64,000 nt of DNA from Yoonia sp. (lineage in GTDB: Bacteria; Pseudomonadota; Alphaproteobacteria; Rhodobacterales; Rhodobacteraceae): assembly GCF_018402175.1 (NCBI RefSeq), contig NZ_JAGYJK010000017.1, forward strand, positions 62,001 to 126,000. Reading direction: 5' to 3'. Shown here in pieces: positions 44,794 through 53,106 of this stretch. Position numbers and translations under genes: made by a program. The notes beneath the pieces are model-generated. The model saw nothing but the letters and a program-made list of their open reading frames with translations, made no database searches and was not told the DNA's origin. Within the stretch, counting starts at the first letter, position 1, and every line of letters starts with the position of its first letter.

Positions 44794-46863
44794 ATGACCG
44801 GCACGGTGATCTTTGATCCGCTGATCCCGCTGGTGGCGGTTTATGGTCTGGCGGGGCTGGTTGTTCTGGCGGTCGCGCTTGCCATCTGGCGGCGGTTGGC
44901 GGGCTGGTGGCTGCGCGGGCTGGCGGGGATCGCGTTGCTGGCAGCCATGGCCAACCCGTCCTTGCAGCGCGAGGACCGTGCGCCACTGAGCGATATCGTC
45001 ATGGTCGTCGTCGATGAAAGTGCGAGCCAGCGCATCGGGGGCAGGCCAGACCAGAATGCGCAGGCCTTGGCCAATATCACCGCCGCACTGGCCCGCCAGC
45101 CCGATACTGAAATGCGCCTTGTCACGCTGGGGGATGCCGAGGGCGATCAGGGCACGGCATTGATGACCGCATTGTCGCAGGCATTGGCCGAGGAACCGCA
45201 GGGCCGGATCGCGGGAATTGTCGTGATCTCGGACGGGCGTGTGCATGACATGGACAATGCCCCCGCCCTGCCTGCGCCGCTGCATCTGCTGCTGACGGGC
45301 AAACCCGATGACTGGGACCGCAGGCTGGTGGTGTCCAACGCCCCCGCCTTTGCCATTCTGGGCGAGACAGTCAACCTGACCCTGCGGATCGAGGATCAGG
45401 GCGCCGCACCCGCCACGCAGATGGTCGATCTGTCAATTTCCATTGATGGCGACCCGCCGCTGACCCTGCCTGTGCCGGTGGGCCGCGATATCGAACTGCC
45501 GGTGCAATTGTCCCATGCGGGGATGAACGTGCTGCAATTCACCATTCCCGAAGCGGCGGGCGAATTGACCGACCGCAACAATACTGCCGTGATCCAGATC
45601 AACGGCGTGCGTGACCGGCTGCGCGTGCTTTTGGTATCGGGCGAGCCGCATCCGGGCGAGAGGACATGGCGCAACCTGCTCAAATCCGATGCCGCCGTGG
45701 ACCTTGTGCATTTCACCATCCTGCGCCCGCCCGAAAAGCAGGACGGCGTGCCGGTCACTGAATTGTCGCTGATCGCCTTTCCCACGCGCGAGCTGTTCTT
45801 GGAAAAGATTGATGATTTCGACCTGATCATCTTTGACCGCTATCGCCGGCGGGGGATTTTGCCCAATGCCTATTTCGACAATATCCGCAATTATGTCGAA
45901 CAGGGCGGGGCTGTGCTGATTTCTTCGGGGCCGGAATATGGCGGGGCCGAAAGCATCTATCGCTCGCCTCTGGGCGACGTGCTGCCCGGTGCGCCGACCG
46001 CGCGTGTGTTCGACGAAGGGTTCGTGCCGCAGATCACCGATCTGGGCGCGCGCCATCCGGTGACGGCGGGGCTGGATGATCTGTCGCCACCTGCCGCGGA
46101 GGGCGATGGTCCGGGCTGGGGCCGCTGGTTCCGGCTGGTCGATGTGCTGGTGCCGCAAGAGGCATCTGTCGTGATGTCGGGCCTCGATGATCGCCCCCTG
46201 CTGGTGCTGAACCGTGTTGGCACAGGCCGTGTCGCGTTGATGGCGTCGGATCATTCATGGCTTTGGGATCGCGGCTACGAAGGTGGCGGGCCGCAATTGG
46301 AATTGCTGCGCCGTCTGGCGCATTGGATGATGCGCGAACCCGAGCTGGAAGAAGAGGCGCTGTTTGTCGAACCGGTGGGCCAGCAGATGCGGATCATCCG
46401 CCGCACCCTGTCGGAAACCACGGGCGACGTGACCATCACCCATCCGGACGGGACCGAGACAATCGTGCCATTAACCGAAACCTCGCCCGGCCGGTTCGAG
46501 ACGCTGTGGGATGCGCCCGAGATCGGGCTGTACCGGCTGGATGACGGGGACCAGCAGGCGGTGATCGCCCTTGGCACTGCGGCACCGCGCGAATTCGAAC
46601 AGACGATTGCAACGGGTGACGTGCTGGCACCGCTGGTCGACGCGCAGCGCGGCGGGATCATGCCGGTATCGGCGGGGGCCGTGGACATCCGCGCCGTGCG
46701 GGCGGGCCGTCCTGCCACGGGGCGCGGCTGGATCGGGATCACCCCGCGCGGCGCGTTCCAGACGGCGGATATCCAGATCACGCCGCTGGTGCCGGCATGG
46801 CTGTTCCTGCTGCTTGCGGCCTTGTTGAGCGTGGGGGCATGGCTGCGCGAAGGCAGGCGCTAA
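44794..46863 (+). CDS. Large membrane protein of the MoxR operon (VWA/glutamine-amidotransferase-like)
   Basis: A 689-residue protein with N-terminal membrane spans (LVAVYGLAGLVVLAVALAIW, then WLRGLAGIALLAAMAN). A VWA-like domain follows (IVMVVVDESASQRIGG, with DxSxS preserved), then immunoglobulin-like beta regions, a class I glutamine-amidotransferase-like fold (LIIFDRYRRRGILPNAYFDNIRNYVEQGGAVLISSGPEYGG) and a C-terminal span (PAWLFLLLAALLSVGAWL). Unlike the preceding protein it keeps a near-complete metal-ion-dependent adhesion motif. It is the last gene of moxR-DUF58-DUF4159-this; its 3' end overlaps the convergent DUF599 gene by 4 bp. Function unknown. Confidence 0.85.
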   Translation: MTGTVIFDPLIPLVAVYGLAGLVVLAVALAIWRRLAGWWLRGLAGIALLAAMANPSLQREDRAPLSDIVMVVVDESASQRIGGRPDQNAQALANITAALARQPDTEMRLVTLGDAEGDQGTALMTALSQALAEEPQGRIAGIVVISDGRVHDMDNAPALPAPLHLLLTGKPDDWDRRLVVSNAPAFAILGETVNLTLRIEDQGAAPATQMVDLSISIDGDPPLTLPVPVGRDIELPVQLSHAGMNVLQFTIPEAAGELTDRNNTAVIQINGVRDRLRVLLVSGEPHPGERTWRNLLKSDAAVDLVHFTILRPPEKQDGVPVTELSLIAFPTRELFLEKIDDFDLIIFDRYRRRGILPNAYFDNIRNYVEQGGAVLISSGPEYGGAESIYRSPLGDVLPGAPTARVFDEGFVPQITDLGARHPVTAGLDDLSPPAAEGDGPGWGRWFRLVDVLVPQEASVVMSGLDDRPLLVLNRVGTGRVALMASDHSWLWDRGYEGGGPQLELLRRLAHWMMREPELEEEALFVEPVGQQMRIIRRTLSETTGDVTITHPDGTETIVPLTETSPGRFETLWDAPEIGLYRLDDGDQQAVIALGTAAPREFEQTIATGDVLAPLVDAQRGGIMPVSAGAVDIRAVRAGRPATGRGWIGITPRGAFQTADIQITPLVPAWLFLLLAALLSVGAWLREGRR

Positions 46864-47552
46864 TCGTTCATCAGCACATTGCGCGGCAATGACGCGAATT
46901 CGCGCGACCAGATGATCCATGCCACGATCAGCGTTGCTGCGACCAATGCACCGGGGCCTGCCAGCCAGCCCAGCGCCGCCAGCGCGAAATACATCGACCG
47001 CAGGCCGCGGTTGAAATTCAGCGCGGCACGGATGTTCAGTTCCGCCGCCTGCGCCGCCCGCGGATAGGCCAGCGGATCGGCAGGATCGTTCGGCACCGAG
47101 GCCATGACCACCGCGCAATAGCCGAACACACGGTTGGACCAGACGAATTTCAGAAACCCATTGGTCAGGAACAGCGCCACCAGCGCCAGTTTCAGCTGCC
47201 AGATCAGAACGGGGACCTGTGTATCGCTTACCTCAGCCGCAACGCCACGCAGGCTTTCGGTATTGCCAAGCAGCGCCAGCACGCCACCAATGGCAAACAG
47301 GCTGGTCGAGGCAAAAAACGCGGTGGCTTCGCGCAGACCGCCAAGAATCTGGCTGTCAAAAATGCGCGAATCGCGGGTGACTAGCACCTTCATCCAGTCG
47401 CGTCGCCGTTCGGACATCAGCATGGTGACCGAAGGCTTCTTGGCCCCCGGATGTTCGATCCGCCAGCCGATCCCGCACCAGACCAGCATGATCAGCGCCG
47501 CCGCAATCGCGTCAAACAGGGTAAGCAGGGCAAGATGGTCAAGAAATGTCAT
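46860..47552 (-). CDS. DUF599 membrane protein
   Basis: A 230-residue integral membrane protein of DUF599. The N-terminal helix is LLTLFDAIAAALIMLVWCGIGWRIEHPG, then RRDWMKVLVTRDSRIFDSQILGGLREATAFFASTSLFAIGG, then two further spans and a C-terminal span (LGWLAGPGALVAATLIVAWIIW). The family is widespread in alphaproteobacteria and uncharacterised. It is divergent from glcD (90 bp). Confidence 0.88.
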   Translation of the reverse strand: MTFLDHLALLTLFDAIAAALIMLVWCGIGWRIEHPGAKKPSVTMLMSERRRDWMKVLVTRDSRIFDSQILGGLREATAFFASTSLFAIGGVLALLGNTESLRGVAAEVSDTQVPVLIWQLKLALVALFLTNGFLKFVWSNRVFGYCAVVMASVPNDPADPLAYPRAAQAAELNIRAALNFNRGLRSMYFALAALGWLAGPGALVAATLIVAWIIWSREFASLPRNVLMND

Positions 47553-47581
47553 GTCAAATCTGTAGCGGGTCCGGTTCCGAC

Positions 47582-47617
47582 TTGCCAGATGGCAAAATTG
47601 GTCATATAATATTACCA
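47582..47617 (+). promoter_or_regulatory. Sigma-70-type promoter with overlapping inverted repeat upstream of glcD
   Basis: -35 TTGCCA (47582-47587), 17-bp spacer and a perfect -10 TATAAT (47605-47610). The -10 is enclosed in an inverted repeat TGGT-N11-ACCA (47599-47617), the half-site pattern of FadR-subfamily GntR operators such as LldR, PdhR and GlcC. A Shine-Dalgarno GGAGG (47630-47634) precedes glcD. The regulator gene is not in the window. Confidence 0.65.
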
Positions 47618-47641
47618 GTCAACACGATCGGAGGTCGTTCC

Positions 47642-49075
47642 ATGCAAATGCCACAGCCGAATGCCGGTGTCTTGTCCCGCAAGGACCAGATTGTCGCCCG
47701 ATTGGCCGCTGTGCTGCCGCCGGACGCGTTGATGTCCGATATCGCGGAAACCCGCGCTTATGAATGTGACGCGCTGACCGCCTACCGCTGCCCGCCGCTT
47801 GCCGTGGTTTTGCCATCGACGACCGAGCAAGTCTCGGCCGTGCTGAAGATTTGCCATGATATGGGCGTGCCGGTCGTGCCGCGCGGATCGGGCACATCGC
47901 TGGCCGGTGGTGCACTGCCGACAGCGGATTGCGTGATCCTTGGCGTTGCCCGCATGACGCAGGTGATCGAGACGAATTACCCCGACCGTTACATCCGTGT
48001 GCAGACCGGCCGCACCAACCTGTCGGTCACCGGCGCGGTCGAGGCGGATGGATTTTTCTATGCCCCCGACCCGTCCAGCCAGCTGGCCTGTGCCATCGCG
48101 GGCAATATCGCAATGAATTCGGGCGGCGCGCATTGTCTGAAATATGGTGTCACCACCAATAACCTGCTGGGTGTGACGCTGGTCACGATGGATGGCACGG
48201 TGATGGAAATCGGCGGCGCGCATATGGATGCGGGCGGGCTTGATCTGCTGGGGGTGATCTGCGGGTCCGAGGGTCAGCTGGGCGTGGTGACCGAGGCAAC
48301 CCTGCGCATTCTGCCCAAACCCGAAGGCGCGCGCCCCGTGCTGATGGGCTATGACAGTTCCGAAGTTGCGGGTCAGGTCGTCACCGATATCATCAAGGCG
48401 GGCATTCTGCCCGTTGCCATCGAATTCATGGACCGCCCCTGTATCGAGGCGACAGAAGCCTTTGCCAAGGCCGGCTATCCGATCTGCGAGGCGCTGTTGA
48501 TCGTCGAGGTCGAAGGATCGCCCGCCGAGATTGACGCGCAGCTGGCGCTGATCATGCAGATCGCCCGCAGCCACAACCCCGTGGAATTGCGCGAGGCCAA
48601 GGATGCCGACGAGGCAGGCCGCATCTGGCTGGGCCGCAAATCGGCCTTTGGCGCCATGGGGCAGATCAATGATTACATGTGTCTGGATGGCACGATCCCG
48701 GTGTCGGCGCTGCCTTATGTGCTGCGCCGGATCGGCGAGATGTCCAAGGAATACGGGCTTGGCGTCGGCAATGTGTTCCACGCCGGTGACGGCAATATGC
48801 ACCCGCTGATCCTGTTTGATGCCAATAAACCGGGCGATCTGGAGCTATGCGAGGCGTTCGGCGCGGATATCCTGCGGCTTTGTGTCGAGGTGGGTGGCTG
48901 TCTGACCGGCGAACATGGCGTGGGGATCGAAAAGCGCGACCTGATGCATGTGCAATTCGCCACCGCCGATCTTGAGGCGCAGATGGCGGTCAAGGATGTC
49001 TTCGATCCGGGCTGGTTGCTGAATGCGGCCAAGGTGTTTCCGCTGGATAGTTCCGCGCCAAGGCGCGCGGCTTGA
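47642..49075 (+). CDS. glcD: Glycolate oxidase subunit GlcD (FAD-linked)
   Basis: A 477-residue FAD-binding flavoprotein of the VAO/PCMH family. The FAD-binding domain has VVPRGSGTSLAGGALP, YAPDPSSQLACAIAGNIAMNSGGAHCLKYG and VICGSEGQLGVVTEATLRI; the C-terminal FAD oxidase domain has GNVFHAGDGNMHPLI and GGCLTGEHGVGIEKRDLM. With GlcE and GlcF it oxidises glycolate to glyoxylate at the membrane. The start ATG 47642 follows GGAGG. First gene of glcDEF, with a clear promoter upstream. Confidence 0.95.
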   Translation: MQMPQPNAGVLSRKDQIVARLAAVLPPDALMSDIAETRAYECDALTAYRCPPLAVVLPSTTEQVSAVLKICHDMGVPVVPRGSGTSLAGGALPTADCVILGVARMTQVIETNYPDRYIRVQTGRTNLSVTGAVEADGFFYAPDPSSQLACAIAGNIAMNSGGAHCLKYGVTTNNLLGVTLVTMDGTVMEIGGAHMDAGGLDLLGVICGSEGQLGVVTEATLRILPKPEGARPVLMGYDSSEVAGQVVTDIIKAGILPVAIEFMDRPCIEATEAFAKAGYPICEALLIVEVEGSPAEIDAQLALIMQIARSHNPVELREAKDADEAGRIWLGRKSAFGAMGQINDYMCLDGTIPVSALPYVLRRIGEMSKEYGLGVGNVFHAGDGNMHPLILFDANKPGDLELCEAFGADILRLCVEVGGCLTGEHGVGIEKRDLMHVQFATADLEAQMAVKDVFDPGWLLNAAKVFPLDSSAPRRAA

Positions 49076-49140
49076 GGGGGCTTTGCCCCCGCCCCGGACC
49101 CTGTCCGGGACTCCCCCAGGATATTTCTACTCGGAAGATG
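49076..49140 (+). repeat. Composite repeat between glcD and glcE
   Basis: Immediately after the glcD stop: hairpin GGGGGCTTTGCCCCC (49076-49090), palindrome CCCGGACCCTGTCCGGG (49093-49109), then CCCCCAGGATATTTCTACTC and GGAAGATG. This is the same block order as at 5447-5512. The terminal GGAAG lies 7 bp upstream of the glcE start and is probably its ribosome binding site. Confidence 0.8.
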
Positions 49141-49142
49141 AT

Positions 49143-50238
49143 ATGACACCAGAGACGGAAGAGGCGCTGGCGCAGATGATCGTGGCAGCCGACGGCCCGC
49201 TGCGGATCGTCGGCGGCGGAACGCGGCCCATCGGGCGCGCAACGGGGGCGGCATTGTCGCTGGCGGGGATGGCGGGGATCACGCTGTATGAACCCGGCGC
49301 GCTGACGCTGGTCGCCAAGGCGGGCACGCCCGCTGGCCGAGGTGCAGGCGCGGCTGGCGGCGGAAAACCAGCGCCTTGCGTTTGAACCGATGGATCATCG
49401 CGCGCTGCTTGGCACCAGTGGAGAGCCGACCATCGGTGGCATGGTTGCGGCCAATGTGTCAGGGCCACGCCGGATCACCGTGGGGGCCTGCCGCGATTTC
49501 ATGCTGGGCGTGCGGTTTGTCGATGGCGCGGGCCATATCGTCAAGAATGGCGGCCGCGTGATGAAGAACGTCACCGGCTATGATCTGGTCAAGCTGCTGA
49601 CGGGGTCTTACGGCACCTTGGGTGTGCTGACCGAAGTGTCATTGAAAGTGCTGCCGGATGTGGAAACCCAAGCGACGCTGGTGCTGGACGGTCTGGATGA
49701 TGCTAGGGCCGTGGCCGCGATGGCCGCCGCCATGTCCTCGCCTTTCGAGGTGACGGGGGCGGCGCATGATCCGGCGGCCGGGCGCACGCTGTTGCGGCTG
49801 GAAGGATTTGCCGCCTCGGTCGCCTATCGCGCACAAGCGCTGGCGGGGGTTCTTGCCCCGTTCGGGTCTGTCACCCTGATGGATGATCAGGCCGCATCGG
49901 CCGCGCTCTGGGCTGCGATCCGCGATGTGACCGCCTTTGCCGGACAACAGGGTTGTGTCTGGCGGTTGTCGGTCAAGGCGTCGGATGCCCCCGCGCTGGT
50001 CGCCAAGGCGGGCGCGCGGGCGGTGATCTATGATTGGGCGGGCGGGCTTGTGTGGTTGCTGGCCGATGGTGATCTGCGCGCAAGGCTGGGTGATTTCAAA
50101 GGCCATGCGACACTGGTCCGTGGGCAGGCCGATGTGCCGGTGTTCCAACCGGAACCGGCCCCTGTCGCGGCCCTGACCGCAGGGCTGCGCGCGAAATTCG
50201 ATCCGCGCGGCATATTCAATCCGGGGATGATGGGCTGA
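49143..50238 (+). pseudogene. glcE: Glycolate oxidase subunit GlcE, single-base frameshift
   Basis: The smaller FAD-binding subunit, about 364 residues if repaired. From ATG 49143 it reads LRIVGGGTRPIG...TLVAKAGTP, then an extra C in 49329-49331 shifts the frame. The continuation LAEVQARLAAENQRLAFEPMDHRALLG lies in the next frame and runs to PRGIFNPGMMG. All FAD-domain motifs (TIGGMVAANVSGPRR, GAGHIVKNGGRVMKNVTGYDLVKLLTGSYGTLGVLTEVSLKVLP) are intact. GlcE is required with GlcD and GlcF, whose genes are intact, so an indel error is likely. Its stop overlaps the glcF start (TGATG). Confidence 0.88.
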
Positions 50239-51557
50239 TGCAGACGACATTCACACCAGAGCAATTGCAGGACTCTGGCACGGCGCGGGCCAACCAGATT
50301 TTGCGCACCTGTGTGCATTGCGGGTTCTGCACGGCAACCTGCCCGACCTATCAGATATTGGGCGATGAATTGGACAGCCCGCGCGGCCGGATCTACCTGA
50401 TCAAGGACATGCTGGAAAACGAGCGTGTGCCCGATGCCAAGACTGTCAAACATATCGACCGCTGTCTGTCGTGTCTGGCCTGTATGACCACCTGTCCGTC
50501 CGGCGTGCATTACATGCATCTGGTCGATCATGCCCGCGCCTATATCGAAAAGAACTATAACCGCCCTTGGTCGGACCGCGCCTTGCGCTGGATCCTGGCG
50601 CAGGTCCTGCCCTATCCGATGCGGTTCCGGCTGGCATTGCTGGGGGCCAAGATCGGGCGACCCTTTGCGCGGTTCATGCCTGATCCGCGCCTGCGCGCGA
50701 TGCTGGAAATGGCGCCGCGCACCATTCCACCGGTCAGCCGCAATGATGATCCGCAGACCTTTGCGGTCGCCAATAAAAAGATGCGCGTCGCGCTGATGAC
50801 AGGCTGCGCACAAAAGGCGCTGAACACCGATATCAATGATGCCACGATCCGCCTGCTGACCCGTTTCGGCGCAGAAGTTGTGGTGGCCAAAGGGGCAGGC
50901 TGTTGCGGGGCCTTGACCCATCACATGGGCAAGGAAAAGGAAAGCCACGCTGCTGCCGCCGCCAATATCCGCGCCTGGGTGCGCGAGATGGATGAGGGCG
51001 GGCTGGATGCTATCGTCATCAACACCTCTGGCTGCGGCACCACGGTCAAGGATTACGGCCATATGTTCCGCGATGACCCCTTGGCCGCCGATGCCGCGCG
51101 GGTTGCGGCCATCGCGATGGATGTGTCCGAAGTGCTGATAAAGCTTGACCTGCCTGCGGGTGCCGCCAAAGGCACCAAGGTCGCCTATCACGCCGCCTGT
51201 TCGCTGCAACATGGCCAGAAGATCAAGACCTATCCCAAGGATTTGCTGAAAAAGGCCGGTTTCACCGTGCTGGAACCTGCCGATAGCCACCTGTGCTGCG
51301 GGTCTGCGGGAACGTACAACCTGATGCAACCCGAGATTTCCAAGCAGTTGAAGGCCCGCAAGGTCGCCACGCTGGAGGCGCTGGTGCCCGATATCATCGC
51401 CGCAGGCAATATCGGCTGCATGATGCAGATCGGCAGCGGCACCGGCGTTCCCATCGTGCATACTGTTGAATTGCTGGATTGGGCGACGGGCGGGCCGCAG
51501 CCGCCGGCGCTGACCGCCCCCGGCAAGACGGTACCGGCGGTGCCGATCCTGCGCTAG
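50238..51557 (+). CDS. glcF: Glycolate oxidase iron-sulfur subunit GlcF
   Basis: A 439-residue protein with two [4Fe-4S] motifs, CVHCGFCTATCP (about residue 25) and CLSCLACMTTCP (about 76). Two C-terminal CCG domains follow (GAGCCGAL, SHLCCGSAGTYN). It passes electrons from the flavoprotein subunits to the quinone pool. ATG 50238 overlaps the glcE stop. Last gene of glcDEF. Confidence 0.95.
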   Translation: MQTTFTPEQLQDSGTARANQILRTCVHCGFCTATCPTYQILGDELDSPRGRIYLIKDMLENERVPDAKTVKHIDRCLSCLACMTTCPSGVHYMHLVDHARAYIEKNYNRPWSDRALRWILAQVLPYPMRFRLALLGAKIGRPFARFMPDPRLRAMLEMAPRTIPPVSRNDDPQTFAVANKKMRVALMTGCAQKALNTDINDATIRLLTRFGAEVVVAKGAGCCGALTHHMGKEKESHAAAAANIRAWVREMDEGGLDAIVINTSGCGTTVKDYGHMFRDDPLAADAARVAAIAMDVSEVLIKLDLPAGAAKGTKVAYHAACSLQHGQKIKTYPKDLLKKAGFTVLEPADSHLCCGSAGTYNLMQPEISKQLKARKVATLEALVPDIIAAGNIGCMMQIGSGTGVPIVHTVELLDWATGGPQPPALTAPGKTVPAVPILR

Positions 51558-51614
51558 CGCCCTGGTGCTGCGTGGTCTATCATGCAGAATTGCGGCAGCT
51601 GGACGGAACACGGG

Positions 51615-52421
51615 ATGCGCCATTTCATTGCGACGGTTTGCACGGTTCTGATGGCCGGTGTTGCGGCGGCGCAGGAAACCGGGCTTGTCACCTTGCAGAC
51701 GCGTCAGGAGAGCGCCGGCTGGGAGGCTGTCGGGCGGCTTGATATCGCGGGCAAAGGGTTCTGCACGGCGGCATTGATCCGCGAAAAACTGATCCTGACG
51801 GCGGCGCATTGCCTGTATGACACCGACGGGTCGCTGGTGGCGGCGGACAGGTTTTCGTTTCGCGCGGGATTGCGCGACGGGCGGGCGGCGGCGACGCGCG
51901 GGGTGACACGGGCGGTGGCGCATCCTGATTACATCCACACAGGTGGTGTGACCCGCCCTGCGGCGGTGGCGATGGATATCGCGGTGCTGGAACTGGACCG
52001 TCCGATCCGTGAAACCCGCCTGCGCCCCTATCTGATCGCGCAACGCCCGCTGACCGGTGACGAGGTCGGCGTCGTGTCCTATGGCCGCGGGCGCGAAGAC
52101 GCCCCCAGCCTGCAAGAGGTCTGCAACGTGCTGGGCCGCCAGACCGGCGTGATCATCATGACCTGCGATGTCGATTACGGATCCAGCGGATCGCCGGTCT
52201 TTATCATGCATCAGGGCGAGACGCGGATCGCCTCGGTCGTGTCCGCGATGGGCGCGGTGGGCGGCGAGAAAGTGGCGCTTGGCACCTCGCTCGAAGGCCC
52301 GTTGACTAGGCTGATGGCGCATTTCGCGTCCCAAGCACCGGCGCGCCCCGGCGGCAGCCAGCGCGTGATGACATCGGGCACGCGTAACGACACCGGCGCC
52401 AAATTCGTCACCGTCGATTAG
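51615..52421 (+). CDS. Secreted trypsin-like serine protease (S1 family)
   Basis: A protein of about 268 residues with a signal peptide (MRHFIATVCTVLMAGVAAAQ). The S1 catalytic triad is visible: His in LTAAHCLYD (about residue 62), Asp in AVAMDIAVLEL and Ser in DYGSSGSPVFI. I chose ATG 51615, as its N-terminus is a clean signal peptide; an in-frame ATG at 51582 would precede it. Predicted periplasmic or extracellular endopeptidase; target unknown. A heat-shock-like promoter for hsp20 begins 4 bp after its stop. Confidence 0.87.
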   Translation: MRHFIATVCTVLMAGVAAAQETGLVTLQTRQESAGWEAVGRLDIAGKGFCTAALIREKLILTAAHCLYDTDGSLVAADRFSFRAGLRDGRAAATRGVTRAVAHPDYIHTGGVTRPAAVAMDIAVLELDRPIRETRLRPYLIAQRPLTGDEVGVVSYGRGREDAPSLQEVCNVLGRQTGVIIMTCDVDYGSSGSPVFIMHQGETRIASVVSAMGAVGGEKVALGTSLEGPLTRLMAHFASQAPARPGGSQRVMTSGTRNDTGAKFVTVD

Positions 52422-52424
52422 GGT

Positions 52425-52453
52425 CTTGAAAGGCGCGGATGCCTTTCCCAAAT
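52425..52453 (+). promoter_or_regulatory. Candidate sigma-32 (RpoH) promoter upstream of hsp20
   Basis: CTTGAA (52425-52430), a 16-bp spacer, then CCCAAAT (52447-52453). This resembles the heat-shock consensus CTTGAA-N13-16-CCCCATnT and lies about 95 bp before the Hsp20 start. No convincing ROSE or fourU thermosensor could be drawn by eye in the leader. Confidence 0.5.
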
Positions 52454-52548
52454 CTGTTCCAGCAAGGTGCCAATGACGGGCCTTGCAAATGGCCTGTCCA
52501 TGAATGGAAGGCCGGACATTGTTATCGCTTGATGTAAAGGATGACCCT

Positions 52549-53016
52549 ATGCGTAGTTTTGATTTGACCCCGCTGTACCGTGCCACTGTCGGTTTTGACC
52601 AGATCGCCGAGCTTTTGGATCGGGCGCTGGCCAGTGATGTCGGCCAGACCAGCTATCCCCCCTATAATATCGAAAAAACCGCCGATGACGGCTGGCGCAT
52701 TTCGATTGCCGTGGCCGGTTTTGCCGATCACGAGCTGGCGATCGAGGTCAAGGACCGCGCCCTGCATGTCACCGCCCGCAAGGACGAGGACGACAGCGCG
52801 CGCAAGTTCCTGCACCGCGGGATCGCCACCCGCGCGTTTGAACGCCGGTTCCAGCTGGCCGATCATGTCGAGGTGACAGGTGCCTTACATGAAAACGGCA
52901 TGTTGCATATCGATCTGGTGCGCGAAGTGCCAGAGGCGCTGAAACCCCGCCGGATCGCCATTGCGCCTGCGCGCAAATCACAGGCCAATCTGGTCGAGGC
53001 CAAATCGGTGAACTGA
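52549..53016 (+). CDS. Hsp20/IbpA-type small heat-shock protein
   Basis: A 155-residue alpha-crystallin-domain chaperone. The N-terminus MRSFDLTPLYRATVGFDQIAELLD is typical of class A IbpA-like proteins. The domain runs from YPPYNIEKTADDGWRISIAVAGF to ENGMLHIDLVREVPEALKPRRIAI and holds the conserved GMLHIDL and C-terminal IxI-like RIAI. It holds unfolded proteins for ATP-dependent refolding. The start ATG 52549 follows AAAGGA (52536-52541). Confidence 0.93.
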   Translation: MRSFDLTPLYRATVGFDQIAELLDRALASDVGQTSYPPYNIEKTADDGWRISIAVAGFADHELAIEVKDRALHVTARKDEDDSARKFLHRGIATRAFERRFQLADHVEVTGALHENGMLHIDLVREVPEALKPRRIAIAPARKSQANLVEAKSVN

Positions 53017-53040
53017 TCCGCCGCTGCCGCGGCGGAGCGC

Positions 53041-53071
53041 GCCGCGCGGGAGTATTTTTGGAAATAAGAAG
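53041..53071 (-). repeat. Dispersed type-B repeat (inverted) after hsp20
   Basis: GCCGCGCGGGAGTATTTTTG then GAAATAAGAAG: the reverse complement of the type-B unit seen at 15313-15346. It lies between the convergent genes hsp20 and polA. Confidence 0.75.
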
Positions 53072-53073
53072 GG

Positions 53074-53106
53074 GGGGCGCGGGGTTTGGACCCTGCGCCC
53101 CGTTTT
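53074..53106 (+). terminator. Terminator between hsp20 and polA
   Basis: The stem GGGGCGCGGGG / CCCTGCGCCCC (53074-53101) with a short loop is followed by GTTTTC on the plus strand. It ends the hsp20 transcript right at the 3' end of the convergent polA gene. Confidence 0.65.
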
